48,791 bases of DNA from Pseudovibrio sp. Ad37 (GTDB lineage: Bacteria; Pseudomonadota; Alphaproteobacteria; Rhizobiales; Stappiaceae). Below are positions 36,540 to 45,246 of the stretch, in pieces. The notes below the pieces were generated by a model. It saw only the letters and a program-made list of their open reading frames with translations. It was not told the origin of the DNA and made no database searches. The stretch is from the NCBI RefSeq assembly GCF_001623075.1, contig NZ_LMCF01000027.1, positions 1 to 48,791 on the forward strand. Reading direction: 5' to 3'. A program made the position numbers and the translations under genes. The first letter of the stretch is position 1. Every line of letters starts with the position of its first letter.

Positions 36540-38213
36540 ATGGCTATCGAAAAAGAGCACATTCAGAAAGATCTGAATGTTGCCGAAACGGGGCTCTTTA
36601 AGGGCTTGCACAACGGAATGTCGATCGCGGCCAAGGCTATGGTTGCGGCATTTGTTGTGTTCACGATTTTGAATGTTGATTATGCTGGTGAGCTGTACGG
36701 GGCGGTACGCAGCTGGGTCGAAACAGCGCTGAGCTGGTACTACATCTCCTCAGTCATGATCATCTTCTTCATTTGCATTGGCTTGATGGTCAGCCGATTT
36801 GGCTCCATCCGTCTGGGTGATGATGATGCACGTCCGGAATTCAGCAACTTTGCATGGTTTGCAATGCTGTTTTCCGCAAGTGTATCCATCGGTATCATGT
36901 TCTTTGGTGTTGCTGAGCCGTTGTTCTACTTCGACAACTCCGCTGGTTGGGGTTACCCGAACAACCCGTTTGCGGATATGGCTGGCCACAATGAAATGAA
37001 CATGGACCGAGCAGTAGATGCGGTTCGCGTGACCAACTTCCATTGGGGTCTGCATGGTTGGGCGATTTACACCATCACCGGTCTTTGCCTCGCATACTTC
37101 TCATTCCGCAAAAAGCTGCCGCTGACATTCCGTAGCGCGCTTTACCCGATCCTTGGCGAGCGCATCTATGGTCCGGCTGGTCATGCTGTTGATCTGCTTG
37201 CCGTGTTTGGCACCGTATTCGGCATCGCGACGTCCATGGGGCTTGGCGTAAATCAGATGGCACAGGGCCTGAACGTGCTGTTTGGTGTTGATCCGGGCAC
37301 GCTTACTCAGATCGCTTTGGTTATCGGTATTTCCATTGTGGCGACACTGTCTGCTGTCTCTGGCATTGGTAAGGGTATTCGTATTCTTTCCGAATGGAAC
37401 ATCGCTCTAACACTGCTGCTGATCCTGTTCTTTGTTGTAGCAGGTCCATCTCAGTGGCTGGCAAGCTTCTTCCTCACATCCGTTGGCGATTACATGTCCC
37501 ACTTCCTGTCCATGGGCTTCTGGACTGCAAGTGAACCAGGTGATGTGAAATGGCAGGGCGGCTGGACCATGTTCTACTGGGGCTGGTGGCTTTCCTGGGC
37601 ACCATTCGTGGGCATGTTCATTGCACGCATCAGCCGCGGTCGTACCATTCGTGAGTTTATGTTCGGCGCTATGCTTGTGCCAACCGTGATGGCCTTCCTC
37701 TGGATCACCATTTTTGGCGGCAATGCACTGTTCATCGAAATGAATGCGCCAGGCGGTGTTGGTACTGCAGGTCTGATTGATACCGTCAACAGTTGGAACC
37801 TTGGTGGCGCGCTCTATGGCACCATTGAGCAGATGACCTCTAATGGCACAATCAGCTGGTTGATTGCAGCACTCACCACCTTCTTGCTGGCGACATGGTT
37901 TATCACGTCGTCCGACTCCGGCACTTTGGTTATCACGACCATCCTGTCTATGGGCAATGCACACCCACCTAAACAGCACCGTGTGATCTGGGGTGTTGCT
38001 CAAGGTGTTGTTGCTGCGGCGCTCTTGTTGGCTGGTGGATTATCCGCTCTGCAAACTGCTGCTATTGCGGCTGCCTTGCCGATCAGTGCTCTTGTGGTTC
38101 TCATGTCATGGGGAATTGTGAAGTCGCTCATGCAAGATTCAAGTGCAGTGAGAGACCCTCATGAAGAGGTTGCTCCGGACGGAACTGCGCTGGACCGTGA
38201 ACTGCGAGCCTAA
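36540..38213 (+). CDS. BCCT-family betaine transporter
   Basis: 557 residues, about twelve transmembrane segments. Family signature in the region WTMFYWGWWLSWAPFVGMF then IARISRGRTIREF; WHWGLHGW-like NFHWGLHGWAIYTITG is also typical. Start 36540 has GGGAGG. It lies between the aldehyde dehydrogenase and the semialdehyde dehydrogenase, inside the catabolic block. BCCT carriers move zwitterionic quaternary ammonium compounds (glycine betaine, carnitine, choline), which fits trigonelline or homarine as cargo. A strong terminator follows the gene. Confidence 0.93.
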   Translation: MAIEKEHIQKDLNVAETGLFKGLHNGMSIAAKAMVAAFVVFTILNVDYAGELYGAVRSWVETALSWYYISSVMIIFFICIGLMVSRFGSIRLGDDDARPEFSNFAWFAMLFSASVSIGIMFFGVAEPLFYFDNSAGWGYPNNPFADMAGHNEMNMDRAVDAVRVTNFHWGLHGWAIYTITGLCLAYFSFRKKLPLTFRSALYPILGERIYGPAGHAVDLLAVFGTVFGIATSMGLGVNQMAQGLNVLFGVDPGTLTQIALVIGISIVATLSAVSGIGKGIRILSEWNIALTLLLILFFVVAGPSQWLASFFLTSVGDYMSHFLSMGFWTASEPGDVKWQGGWTMFYWGWWLSWAPFVGMFIARISRGRTIREFMFGAMLVPTVMAFLWITIFGGNALFIEMNAPGGVGTAGLIDTVNSWNLGGALYGTIEQMTSNGTISWLIAALTTFLLATWFITSSDSGTLVITTILSMGNAHPPKQHRVIWGVAQGVVAAALLLAGGLSALQTAAIAAALPISALVVLMSWGIVKSLMQDSSAVRDPHEEVAPDGTALDRELRA

Positions 38214-38236
38214 TCCGACTTAACGGAAAATGAACG

Positions 38237-38268
38237 GAATGGGGGCCACATCTGGTCCCCATTCTTTT
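38237..38268 (+). terminator. rho-independent terminator after the BCCT gene
   Basis: GAATGGGGGCCA and TGGTCCCCATTC form a 12-bp stem (one G-T pair) around CATC, then TTTT at 38265-38268. It separates the ring-cleavage and transport genes from the succinate-semialdehyde dehydrogenase gene, implying partial termination or a separate promoter for the latter. Confidence 0.82.
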
Positions 38269-38321
38269 CCGGCGTGATGACTATGCCGATGTGACAACAA
38301 TGAAGGACAAAGGGTGCCGCC

Positions 38322-39773
38322 ATGGACCTGAAACTGAACAACCCAAGCCTGTTGCAATCCGGTGCATATATCGATGGCAGCTTTGTTTCGCGCCAGAAAA
38401 CCTTTGCAGTCAACAACCCCTCTACAGGTGAACTGATTGCCAATGTTACAGATTGCTCGCGCTCTGATGTGGTCGATGCCATCAACGCCGCAAAGACTGC
38501 GCAAAAAGCATGGGGCAAGCGCACAGGCAAGGACCGCGCGCAGGTTCTGAGACGCTGGTTCGACTTGCTGATTGAGAATGCTGATGACCTCGCGGTTATC
38601 CTGACCGCAGAAATGGGGAAGCCAGTTGCAGAAGCAAAAGGTGAGATCCTTTACGGCGCCAGCTTCATTGAATGGTTTTCGGAAGAAGCAAAGCGCGTTT
38701 ACGGTGATACTATTCCGGGCCATCAGGAAGACAAACGTATCATGGTGATCAAGCAACCTGTTGGGGTTGTTGGTGCTATCACACCATGGAACTTCCCCAA
38801 TGCCATGATCACCCGCAAAGCTGCGCCTGCACTGGCTGCTGGCTGTGCCATGATTGTAAAACCTGCCGCTGAAACACCTCTTTCCGCATTGGCGCTGGCA
38901 TTGCTGGCCGAGCAGGCAGGCATCCCGAAAGGCGTGCTGAGCATTCTGCCATCGACGGATGCAGTCGCCGTTGGTGAAGAGCTGTGCACCAACGAGATTG
39001 TCCAGAAGATTAGCTTCACTGGCTCCACAAATGTTGGCCGCATTCTCATGCGTCAAAGTGCTGACCAGATTAAGAAGCTCTCCCTGGAACTGGGCGGCAA
39101 CGCACCGTTTATCGTGTTTAATGATGCGGATCTGGATAAGGCTGTTGAAGGGGCTTTGATTTCTAAGTTCCGCAATGCAGGTCAAACCTGCGTCTGCTCC
39201 AACCGTATCTATGTACAGGACGGTGTTTATGACGCCTTCGCCAACAAACTTGCAGATGCAGTTCGTAATCTGAATGTTGGAGATGGATTCCAGTCCGGCG
39301 TAACCATCGGGCCCCTCATCACAGAAGCCGCCGTTCACAAAGTGGAATCCCACATCAAGAACGCACTTGAAAACGGCGCAAGTATTGTGTGCGGTGGTGA
39401 GCGCAGTGACAAGGGCGGCACCTTCTTTGAGCCAACCGTTCTTGCCAATATGACGAGTGATATGGACGTGGCAAGAGAAGAAACCTTCGGCCCGCTTGCC
39501 CCACTGTTCCGCTTCAAGGAAGTTGATGAAGCTATAGCAGCAGCGAACGATACCGAGTTCGGCCTTGCCTCCTACTTCTACAGCAATGATCTCTCCACAG
39601 TCTACAAAGTGGCGGAAGAGTTGGAATACGGCATGGTAGGTGTCAACACCGGTCTGATCTCCACTGAAGTTGCACCATTTGGCGGCGTCAAGCAATCCGG
39701 ACTTGGCCGCGAAGGCTCCAAGTACGGCATCGAAGATTATGTTGAGATGAAATACATCTGCATCAGCGTTTAA
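38322..39773 (+). CDS. tgnE: succinate-semialdehyde dehydrogenase, GabD/TgnE-like
   Basis: 483 residues, close to GabD: TPWNFPNAMITRKAAPALAAG, base Glu256 in LELGGNAPFIVF, nucleophile Cys290 in NAGQTCVC, and C-terminal GVKQSGLGREGSKYGIEDY. It oxidises succinate semialdehyde to succinate, feeding the TCA cycle. AAAGGGTG upstream supports the ATG at 38322. In the trigonelline pathway this is the last step (TgnE); an independent GABA-shunt role (gabD) is the alternative, but no GABA transaminase is nearby. Confidence 0.88.
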   Translation: MDLKLNNPSLLQSGAYIDGSFVSRQKTFAVNNPSTGELIANVTDCSRSDVVDAINAAKTAQKAWGKRTGKDRAQVLRRWFDLLIENADDLAVILTAEMGKPVAEAKGEILYGASFIEWFSEEAKRVYGDTIPGHQEDKRIMVIKQPVGVVGAITPWNFPNAMITRKAAPALAAGCAMIVKPAAETPLSALALALLAEQAGIPKGVLSILPSTDAVAVGEELCTNEIVQKISFTGSTNVGRILMRQSADQIKKLSLELGGNAPFIVFNDADLDKAVEGALISKFRNAGQTCVCSNRIYVQDGVYDAFANKLADAVRNLNVGDGFQSGVTIGPLITEAAVHKVESHIKNALENGASIVCGGERSDKGGTFFEPTVLANMTSDMDVAREETFGPLAPLFRFKEVDEAIAAANDTEFGLASYFYSNDLSTVYKVAEELEYGMVGVNTGLISTEVAPFGGVKQSGLGREGSKYGIEDYVEMKYICISV

Positions 39774-39787
39774 GAGAGAAAACAAGA

Positions 39788-40165
39788 ATGTCTGACCGGT
39801 TTGAAAAAGGCCTGAAACAACGCAAAGCAACCCTTGGCGCTGACTATGTAGAGGCCAACCTGGCAAAGGCGGACGACTTCAATCGTCCGTTTCAGGAAGC
39901 CATGACCGAATGGTGCTGGGGTTTCGGCTGGGGAGATGACGCTATCGATGCACCAACTCGCAGTCTGATGAATCTGGCCATGATCGGCGCTCTCGGAAAA
40001 ATGCACGAATGGGAATTGCATTGTAAAGGCGCGCTGCGCAACGGCGTCACCAAAGAACAAATCCGCGCCGCCTGCCACATCGTAGCCATCTACGCCGGCG
40101 TCCCCGCCGGAGTAGAATGCTTCCGCAGTGCAAGAAAGGTACTGGAAGAGGCGGGGGAGTTGTAG
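39788..40165 (+). CDS. carboxymuconolactone-decarboxylase (CMD/AhpD-like) protein
   Basis: 125 residues, all-helical CMD family. The motif MNLAMIGALGKMHEWELHCKGALRNGVTKEQI is recognisable in parts: ALGKMHEWELH and RNGVTKEQIRAACH. Cys appears as single residues (ECFRS), without the AhpD CxxC pair, so a peroxidase role is unlikely. It follows the semialdehyde dehydrogenase by 14 bases and precedes a terminator, so it is the last gene of the block. Possible roles are decarboxylation or lactone handling of a pathway intermediate; not known. Confidence 0.85.
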   Translation: MSDRFEKGLKQRKATLGADYVEANLAKADDFNRPFQEAMTEWCWGFGWGDDAIDAPTRSLMNLAMIGALGKMHEWELHCKGALRNGVTKEQIRAACHIVAIYAGVPAGVECFRSARKVLEEAGEL

Positions 40166-40195
40166 AGCCTCTGTTACTAAGAAGTCTTTTTTGGA

Positions 40196-40226
40196 GCCCT
40201 GCTGATGATATCGGCAGGGCTTTTTT
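40196..40226 (+). terminator. rho-independent terminator of the catabolic block
   Basis: GCCCTGCTGAT and ATCGGCAGGGC form an 11-bp stem with one G-T pair and a GAT loop, followed by TTTTTT at 40221-40226. Confidence 0.92.
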
Positions 40227-40259
40227 GATGATGACAAGCACTGGGCTTCAGTATTAGAC

Positions 40260-40290
40260 TTGACCTTCCAGTCACTGGAAGGATTAGAAT
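40260..40290 (+). promoter_or_regulatory. CueR-type copper promoter of cusBA
   Basis: TTGACC (-35, 40260-40265) and TAGAAT (-10, 40285-40290) are 19 bp apart. The dyad ACCTTCCAG-N2-CTGGAAGG lies in the spacer. An over-long 19-bp spacer with this dyad is the hallmark of MerR-family Cu(I) activators. Located 150 bp upstream of cusB. Confidence 0.9.
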
Positions 40291-40441
40291 GACGGACACT
40301 AAGTTAAGCAGTGCCAGAAGGAATAAGGAAAAGTGGTGCTGTTTTGTGGGATTGGAGGGATTTGGTTGGGATGGTGAGTATCCCGGCGGTAGCAAAGCAC
40401 CTTCAGGTCTGAATGATGTTTGGTAAATCAGGACAGGACCG

Positions 40442-41950
40442 ATGCGTCGTGGATACGCGGTTGTGGCTGGGCTTGCGATTGTAGCAAGTGTTTCGGCTGG
40501 GCTAGGGATCTTTATTGGAAGTTCGATGGACTGGACTTCTGCTGGACCAGGCAGTGCTGAAAGTGAAATCTTGTATTGGGTTGCGCCGATGGACCCAAGT
40601 TTCCGGCGTGATGCACCTGGAAAATCTCCCATGGGGATGGACCTCGTTCCCGTTTATGCAGGGCAGGATGCGATGCAATCCGGGAGTTCTGTTGTGTTGT
40701 CTCCAAATGTGATTAACAGCATCGGTGTACGCACGGCCACCGCCAGCGTTGAGCCTATCTCAGAGAAAATCGAAAGTGTTGGGTTTGTTGGCTATGACGA
40801 GTATGGCTCCAGTTAGGTTCATTTACGCACGGAAGGGTGGATCAAGAAACTCAACATCCGTGCAATTGGTGACCCCGTTAAGAAGGGAGATCTGCTTTTC
40901 ACTGTCTATGCGCCAGAGGTGACTGTGGCGAGTGCTGATCTGATCCGGGCCGTGCGCCGGAATGATAAGCAAGCCGAGCAGAATATCCGAATCCAGCTTC
41001 AGAATTACGGTATTGATAGCGCCCAGATTGACGAGATGGCTCGGGCGAATACTCCGGCTAGGGTCTTCAAGGTGTACGCTCCTCAATCCGGCGTGGTGAC
41101 CACGTTGGAAGCGGCGGATGGTATGTACCTGCAACCGGATTCTATAGCGCTTACCCTATCTGATATGTCCTCTGTGTGGTTGATGGTGGATGTGTTTGAG
41201 CAGGACATTGCCCGTCTGAGCAAAAACAGCGATGTGCTTGCGAGCTTTGAGCATCTGCCCGGGCAAGTGCTTGAGGGCCGCATCGATTATATCTACCCGG
41301 AACTGGATGCGGTGACACGCACACTGCCGGTCCGTCTGCATTTTGACAACTCAGAGGGTGTTTTACGTCCAAATATGTTTGGCCGCGTAACCATCATCCC
41401 ATCTGAAATGCGACGTGCAGTGACAATTCCAGCCAGCGCGCTGATCCGTACAGGTTCATCTGATCGGGTTATCCTGCAAACTGAGGAGGGCACGTTTCAG
41501 CCACGCATGGTGACGCCGGGCCTGACGGGGCGTTTTGGAGGAGGGAGCAGGACCGAGATCTTACAGGGGCTTGAAGCAGGGGAAGAAGTCGTAACCTCCG
41601 CTCAGTTTCTGATTGATAGTGAGAGTTCACTTTCGGCGGGCGTGGCCCGCATGTCTTCTGCGCAAGACGGTCCCATCTGGGTTAATGGCACAGTGACTAA
41701 TTTCGATGCTGAGACAAACTCCGTCACTATTCGACATGATGCCATTGAGGAGTTGCAGTGGCCAGCGATGGAAACAACGTTTGCGGTCCGTGCAAACCTG
41801 AAGAACCATGCATTCCAATATGATAGGCCTATTGAGTTTGCTATCTCAAAGGGGTCTGACAAGCGCTTCAGCCTTGTCGATCTGCGAGATGTCAAAGATC
41901 AAGCTTCAAAAACAGCACCTGCTGACACGGTGGGGGCCGTTGAAAAATGA
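40442..41950 (+). pseudogene. cusB: CusB-like periplasmic adaptor interrupted by an in-frame TAG
   Basis: Membrane-fusion subunit of a Cu/Ag RND efflux pump. One frame runs 502 codons, broken only by TAG at 40814-40816 (codon 125, between EYGSS and VHLRTEGW). Before it are an N-terminal anchor and a heavy-metal-binding segment (YWVAPMDP..APGKSPMGMDLVPVY). After it come the adaptor domains (GDPVKKGDLLFTVYAPE, GVVTTLEAADGMY) and a C-terminal CusF-like domain (SVTIRHDAIEELQWPAM) keeping His, Trp and one Met of the metal site, the second Met being Thr. It overlaps cusA by ATGA. If TAG is not read through, the pieces are 124 residues and at most 344 residues (from GTG 40919). Confidence 0.85.
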
Positions 41951-44900
41951 TTGGCTCCATCATACGTGCATCCATCAGGAACCGCGTGATCGTGCTCATG
42001 GCCGCTGTGATGCTGACACTTGGCGGCATCTGGGCGCTGAAAGAAACACCGGTTGATGCAATTCCGGATCTGTCTGATGTGCAGGTCATTATCAAAACCC
42101 CTTATGACGGGCAAGCCCCTCAGGTCATTGAGGATCAGGTAACTTATCCGATCGCTACAGCCATGCTGTCGGTGCCGGACGTGATCGACGTGCGTGGGTT
42201 CTCGTTTTATGGCGATTCCTACGTCTATGTTGTCTTTAAAGACAGCACAGACCTTTATTGGGCCAGAAGCCGGGTGTTGGAATACCTTGCTCAGGTTGGA
42301 GCCCAACTACCTGAAGGCGTGACGCCTGAACTGGGTCCAGATGCGACAGGAGTTGGCTGGATTTTTCAGTACGCCCTGATTGACCGGACCGGTCAACATG
42401 ATCTGGCACAGCTGCGCTCTTTACAGGACTGGTGGTTGAAGTATGAGCTTCAAACTGTCAGCGGCGTGTCGGAAGTGGCAACCATCGGCGGTATGGTCAA
42501 GCAGTATCAGGTGGTCGTTGATCCCAACAAACTACGAGCCTATGGCGTGACATTGCCTGCTCTCATGAGCACGATCCAGAACGCGAACCGCGAGACCAGC
42601 GGCAGTGTGATTGAGATGGCAGAAGCGGAGTACATGGTCCGTGCAACCGGGTACATCCAATCTATTGAGGATCTTGAGCAAATCCCGATCAAGGTGAATG
42701 AGCGTGGTGCAGCTCTCACCCTGAGCGATGTGGCAGACATCCGCCTTGGTCCGCAAATGCGCCGTGGTGTGGCTGACCTGAACGGCGAAGGCGACTCCGT
42801 TGGGGCCGTTGTCATTATGCGCTGGGGTGAAAACCCGCTGAGAACACTTGAGGGTGTGCATGCCAAGCTGGAGGAGCTGAAACCGAACCTGCCTGAAGGC
42901 GTGGAGATTGTGACCACCTATGACCGGGCTGGGGTGATTGAGCGAGCAATTGATAACCTAACCACCAAACTCTCAGAGGAGTTTCTGGTCGTGGTTCTGG
43001 TGTGTGCAGTGTTTCTCCTGCATCTCAGATCTTCATTGGTCATTTTGATTTCGCTTCCTCTTGGCATTTTGACGGCACTGCTGGTGATGCGTCTGCAAGG
43101 GGTGAATGCGAACATCATGTCCCTTGGCGGGATCGCTATCGCTATTGGAGCGATGGTTGATGCGGCCATTGTGATGATTGAGGCCATGCATCGACGGCTT
43201 GAGAAGGAACCGAAACCCGATAAGAACCGCTGGAAGATTGTCGCCGAATGCTGTTCCGAGGTTGGACCAGCTCTGTTCTATTCACTGGCGATTATCACCA
43301 TCAGCTTTCTGCCGGTGTTTGTGCTGGAAGCGCAGGAAGGTCGTCTGTTCAAGCCGCTTGCGTTCACTAAAACCTATGCCATGGCGGCTGCGTCCATTCT
43401 CAGCATCACGCTTGTACCGGTACTGATGGGATATTTTGTGCGAGGACACATTCATCCTGAGGCGAAGAACCCGGTCAATCGGTTGTGCATCGCCTTGTAC
43501 CGGCCCGCACTTGCAGGCGTGATTGCCTGGCCCAAAACAACGATCATCTTTGCGCTGGTTCTGGTTGCGTCCATTCTTGTGCCGCTGAACCGGATTGGGT
43601 CTGAGTTCATGCCGGAGTTGAAGGAAGGTGACTTTCTTTACATGCCGTCACTGTACACCGGTGTTTCTATTGGTAAGGCGCGTGAGGTACTTCAGCAGAC
43701 GGACCGTATGATCATGCAGGTGCCTGAGGTAAAGACCGTTCACGGCAAACTTGGACGCGCTGAAACAGCAACAGATCCAGCTCCACTGACCATGTTTGAG
43801 ACCACCATTTAGCTCAGACCGCAAGATCAGTGGCGTGAAGGGATGACGCTTGAAAAGATCCGTCAGGAGCTGGACAAGTCAGTTCAGGTTCCGGGCCTTA
43901 CAAACGTCTGGATCCAACCGATCAAGAACCGCATTGATATGCTTGCAACTGGTATGAAAACACCTGTCGGCGTCAAAGTGTCGGGGCCGGACCTGCAGGT
44001 CATTCAAGACATTGCAGTGAAGATTGAAGGCCTCGTGAAAGGCGTTGAGGGGACGCTGTCCTCTTACGCAGAGCGACCAAGAAGTGCGCGCTTTATTGAA
44101 ATCGACATCGATCGGAATGCAGCCGCTCGCTATATGCTGAATATCAAGGATGTTCAGGATGTGGTGCAAACCGCGATTGGCGGAATGGATATTGCTGAAA
44201 GCGTTGAGGGTTTGGAGCGATACCCCATCAATCTGCGCTATCCTCAGGATTGGAGAAACAGCCCGGATCAACTTGAGAAGCTCCCTGTTGTGACACCATC
44301 AGGTGCGCATATTCCGCTTGGAGCTGTCTCTGATATCAACATTGTTGACGGCCCTGCTATGATCCGCTCAGAGAATGCGCGACCAACAGGTTTTGTTTTC
44401 ATTGATATCGAGGGACGAGACCTTGGCGGTTATGTCAGCGAAGCACAAGAACTGGTCGCTTCCGAAGTTAAAATCCCTGCTGGCTACTCGATCACATGGT
44501 CAGGACAGTATGAGTATATCGAGCGTGTTCAGGAACGCTTGCAACTGGTTGCACCGGTAACATTGTTGATCATTACCCTGATGCTTTTCCTCGCATTCAA
44601 CCGCGTGGGTGAAGTGGCAATCATCTTGACCTCCCTGCCAGTCGCGCTGACAGGCGGTGTCTGGTTTGTCTACACCTTAGGGTTTGACTTGTCGGTTGCC
44701 GTACTGGTCGGTTTCATTGCGCTGGCAGGCGTGGCTGTCGAAACAGCCATCGTGATGCTGTTGTACCTGAACCTTTCCTGGGACAAGCGCGTGGCGTTTG
44801 CCCGGAAAGAACACAAGGTCCTCACCGCAAAAGATATCCTTGATGCTGTTGTCGAGGGTGCCCTGTTACGATTGCGGCCAAAAGTGATGACCGTGGCAAC

Positions 44901-45126
44901 CATCTTTGCCGGGTTGATACCGATCATGCTGGGCAGTGCAACAGGCTCAGAGATCATGAAACGGATTGCAGCCCCAATGGTTGGCGGCATGATCACCGCA
45001 ACACTGCTGACTCTCTTCGTTATTCCGGCAATTTATGTGCTTTGGAAGAGAGCCCGACTATCTGCCTTGAATAAAATCACCGCAGAAGAAGCCAGTGAAA
45101 GTCTGGAGAAAACAAAGACTAAGTGA
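41947..45126 (+). pseudogene. cusA: CusA-like RND copper/silver efflux pump interrupted by an in-frame TAG
   Basis: Inner-membrane RND pump. The frame is 1060 codons, the normal CusA length, with one internal TAG at 43810-43812 (codon 622). In E. coli CusA the aligned stretch is ETTIQLKPQEQWRPGMT; here it is ETTI-stop-LRPQDQWREGMT, so the stop sits exactly on a Gln codon (CAG to TAG). The N-part has the first periplasmic domain and TM segments ([34 protein letters not shown]). The C-part has PINLRYPQDWR, ENARPTGFVFID and LRPKVMTVATIFAGLIPI. No cusC is in the window. Restart at ATG 43843 would give only the C-terminal half. Confidence 0.88.
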
Positions 45127-45185
45127 CGTTTGGTTGTCGTTTTCCTGATGGCCAAAGTCTTTTCATTTTCCTGATGATTTTAGTC

Positions 45186-45216
45186 TTGACCTTCCAGTGG
45201 CTGGAACCCTTAGGGT
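45186..45216 (+). promoter_or_regulatory. CueR-type copper promoter of copA
   Basis: TTGACC (45186-45191) and TAGGGT (45211-45216) with a 19-bp spacer and the dyad TTCCAG-N2-CTGGAA. The first half is identical to the cusBA promoter (CTTGACCTTCCAGT). The weaker right arm and -10 may give different basal strength. Thirty bases before copA. Confidence 0.88.
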
Positions 45217-45246
45217 GCCTTCAATAGACAATGAAATGGTGAAATT

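Noticed and set aside
38220-39866. A 548-residue minus-strand frame opposite the semialdehyde dehydrogenase gene.
   Set aside because: An antisense shadow of a clear GabD-like enzyme; Cys/Phe-rich with no family pattern.
40289-40426. A 45-codon ATG ORF in the cusB leader.
   Set aside because: Its start overlaps the -10 element of the CueR promoter, so it would not be on the transcript, and it has no family features.
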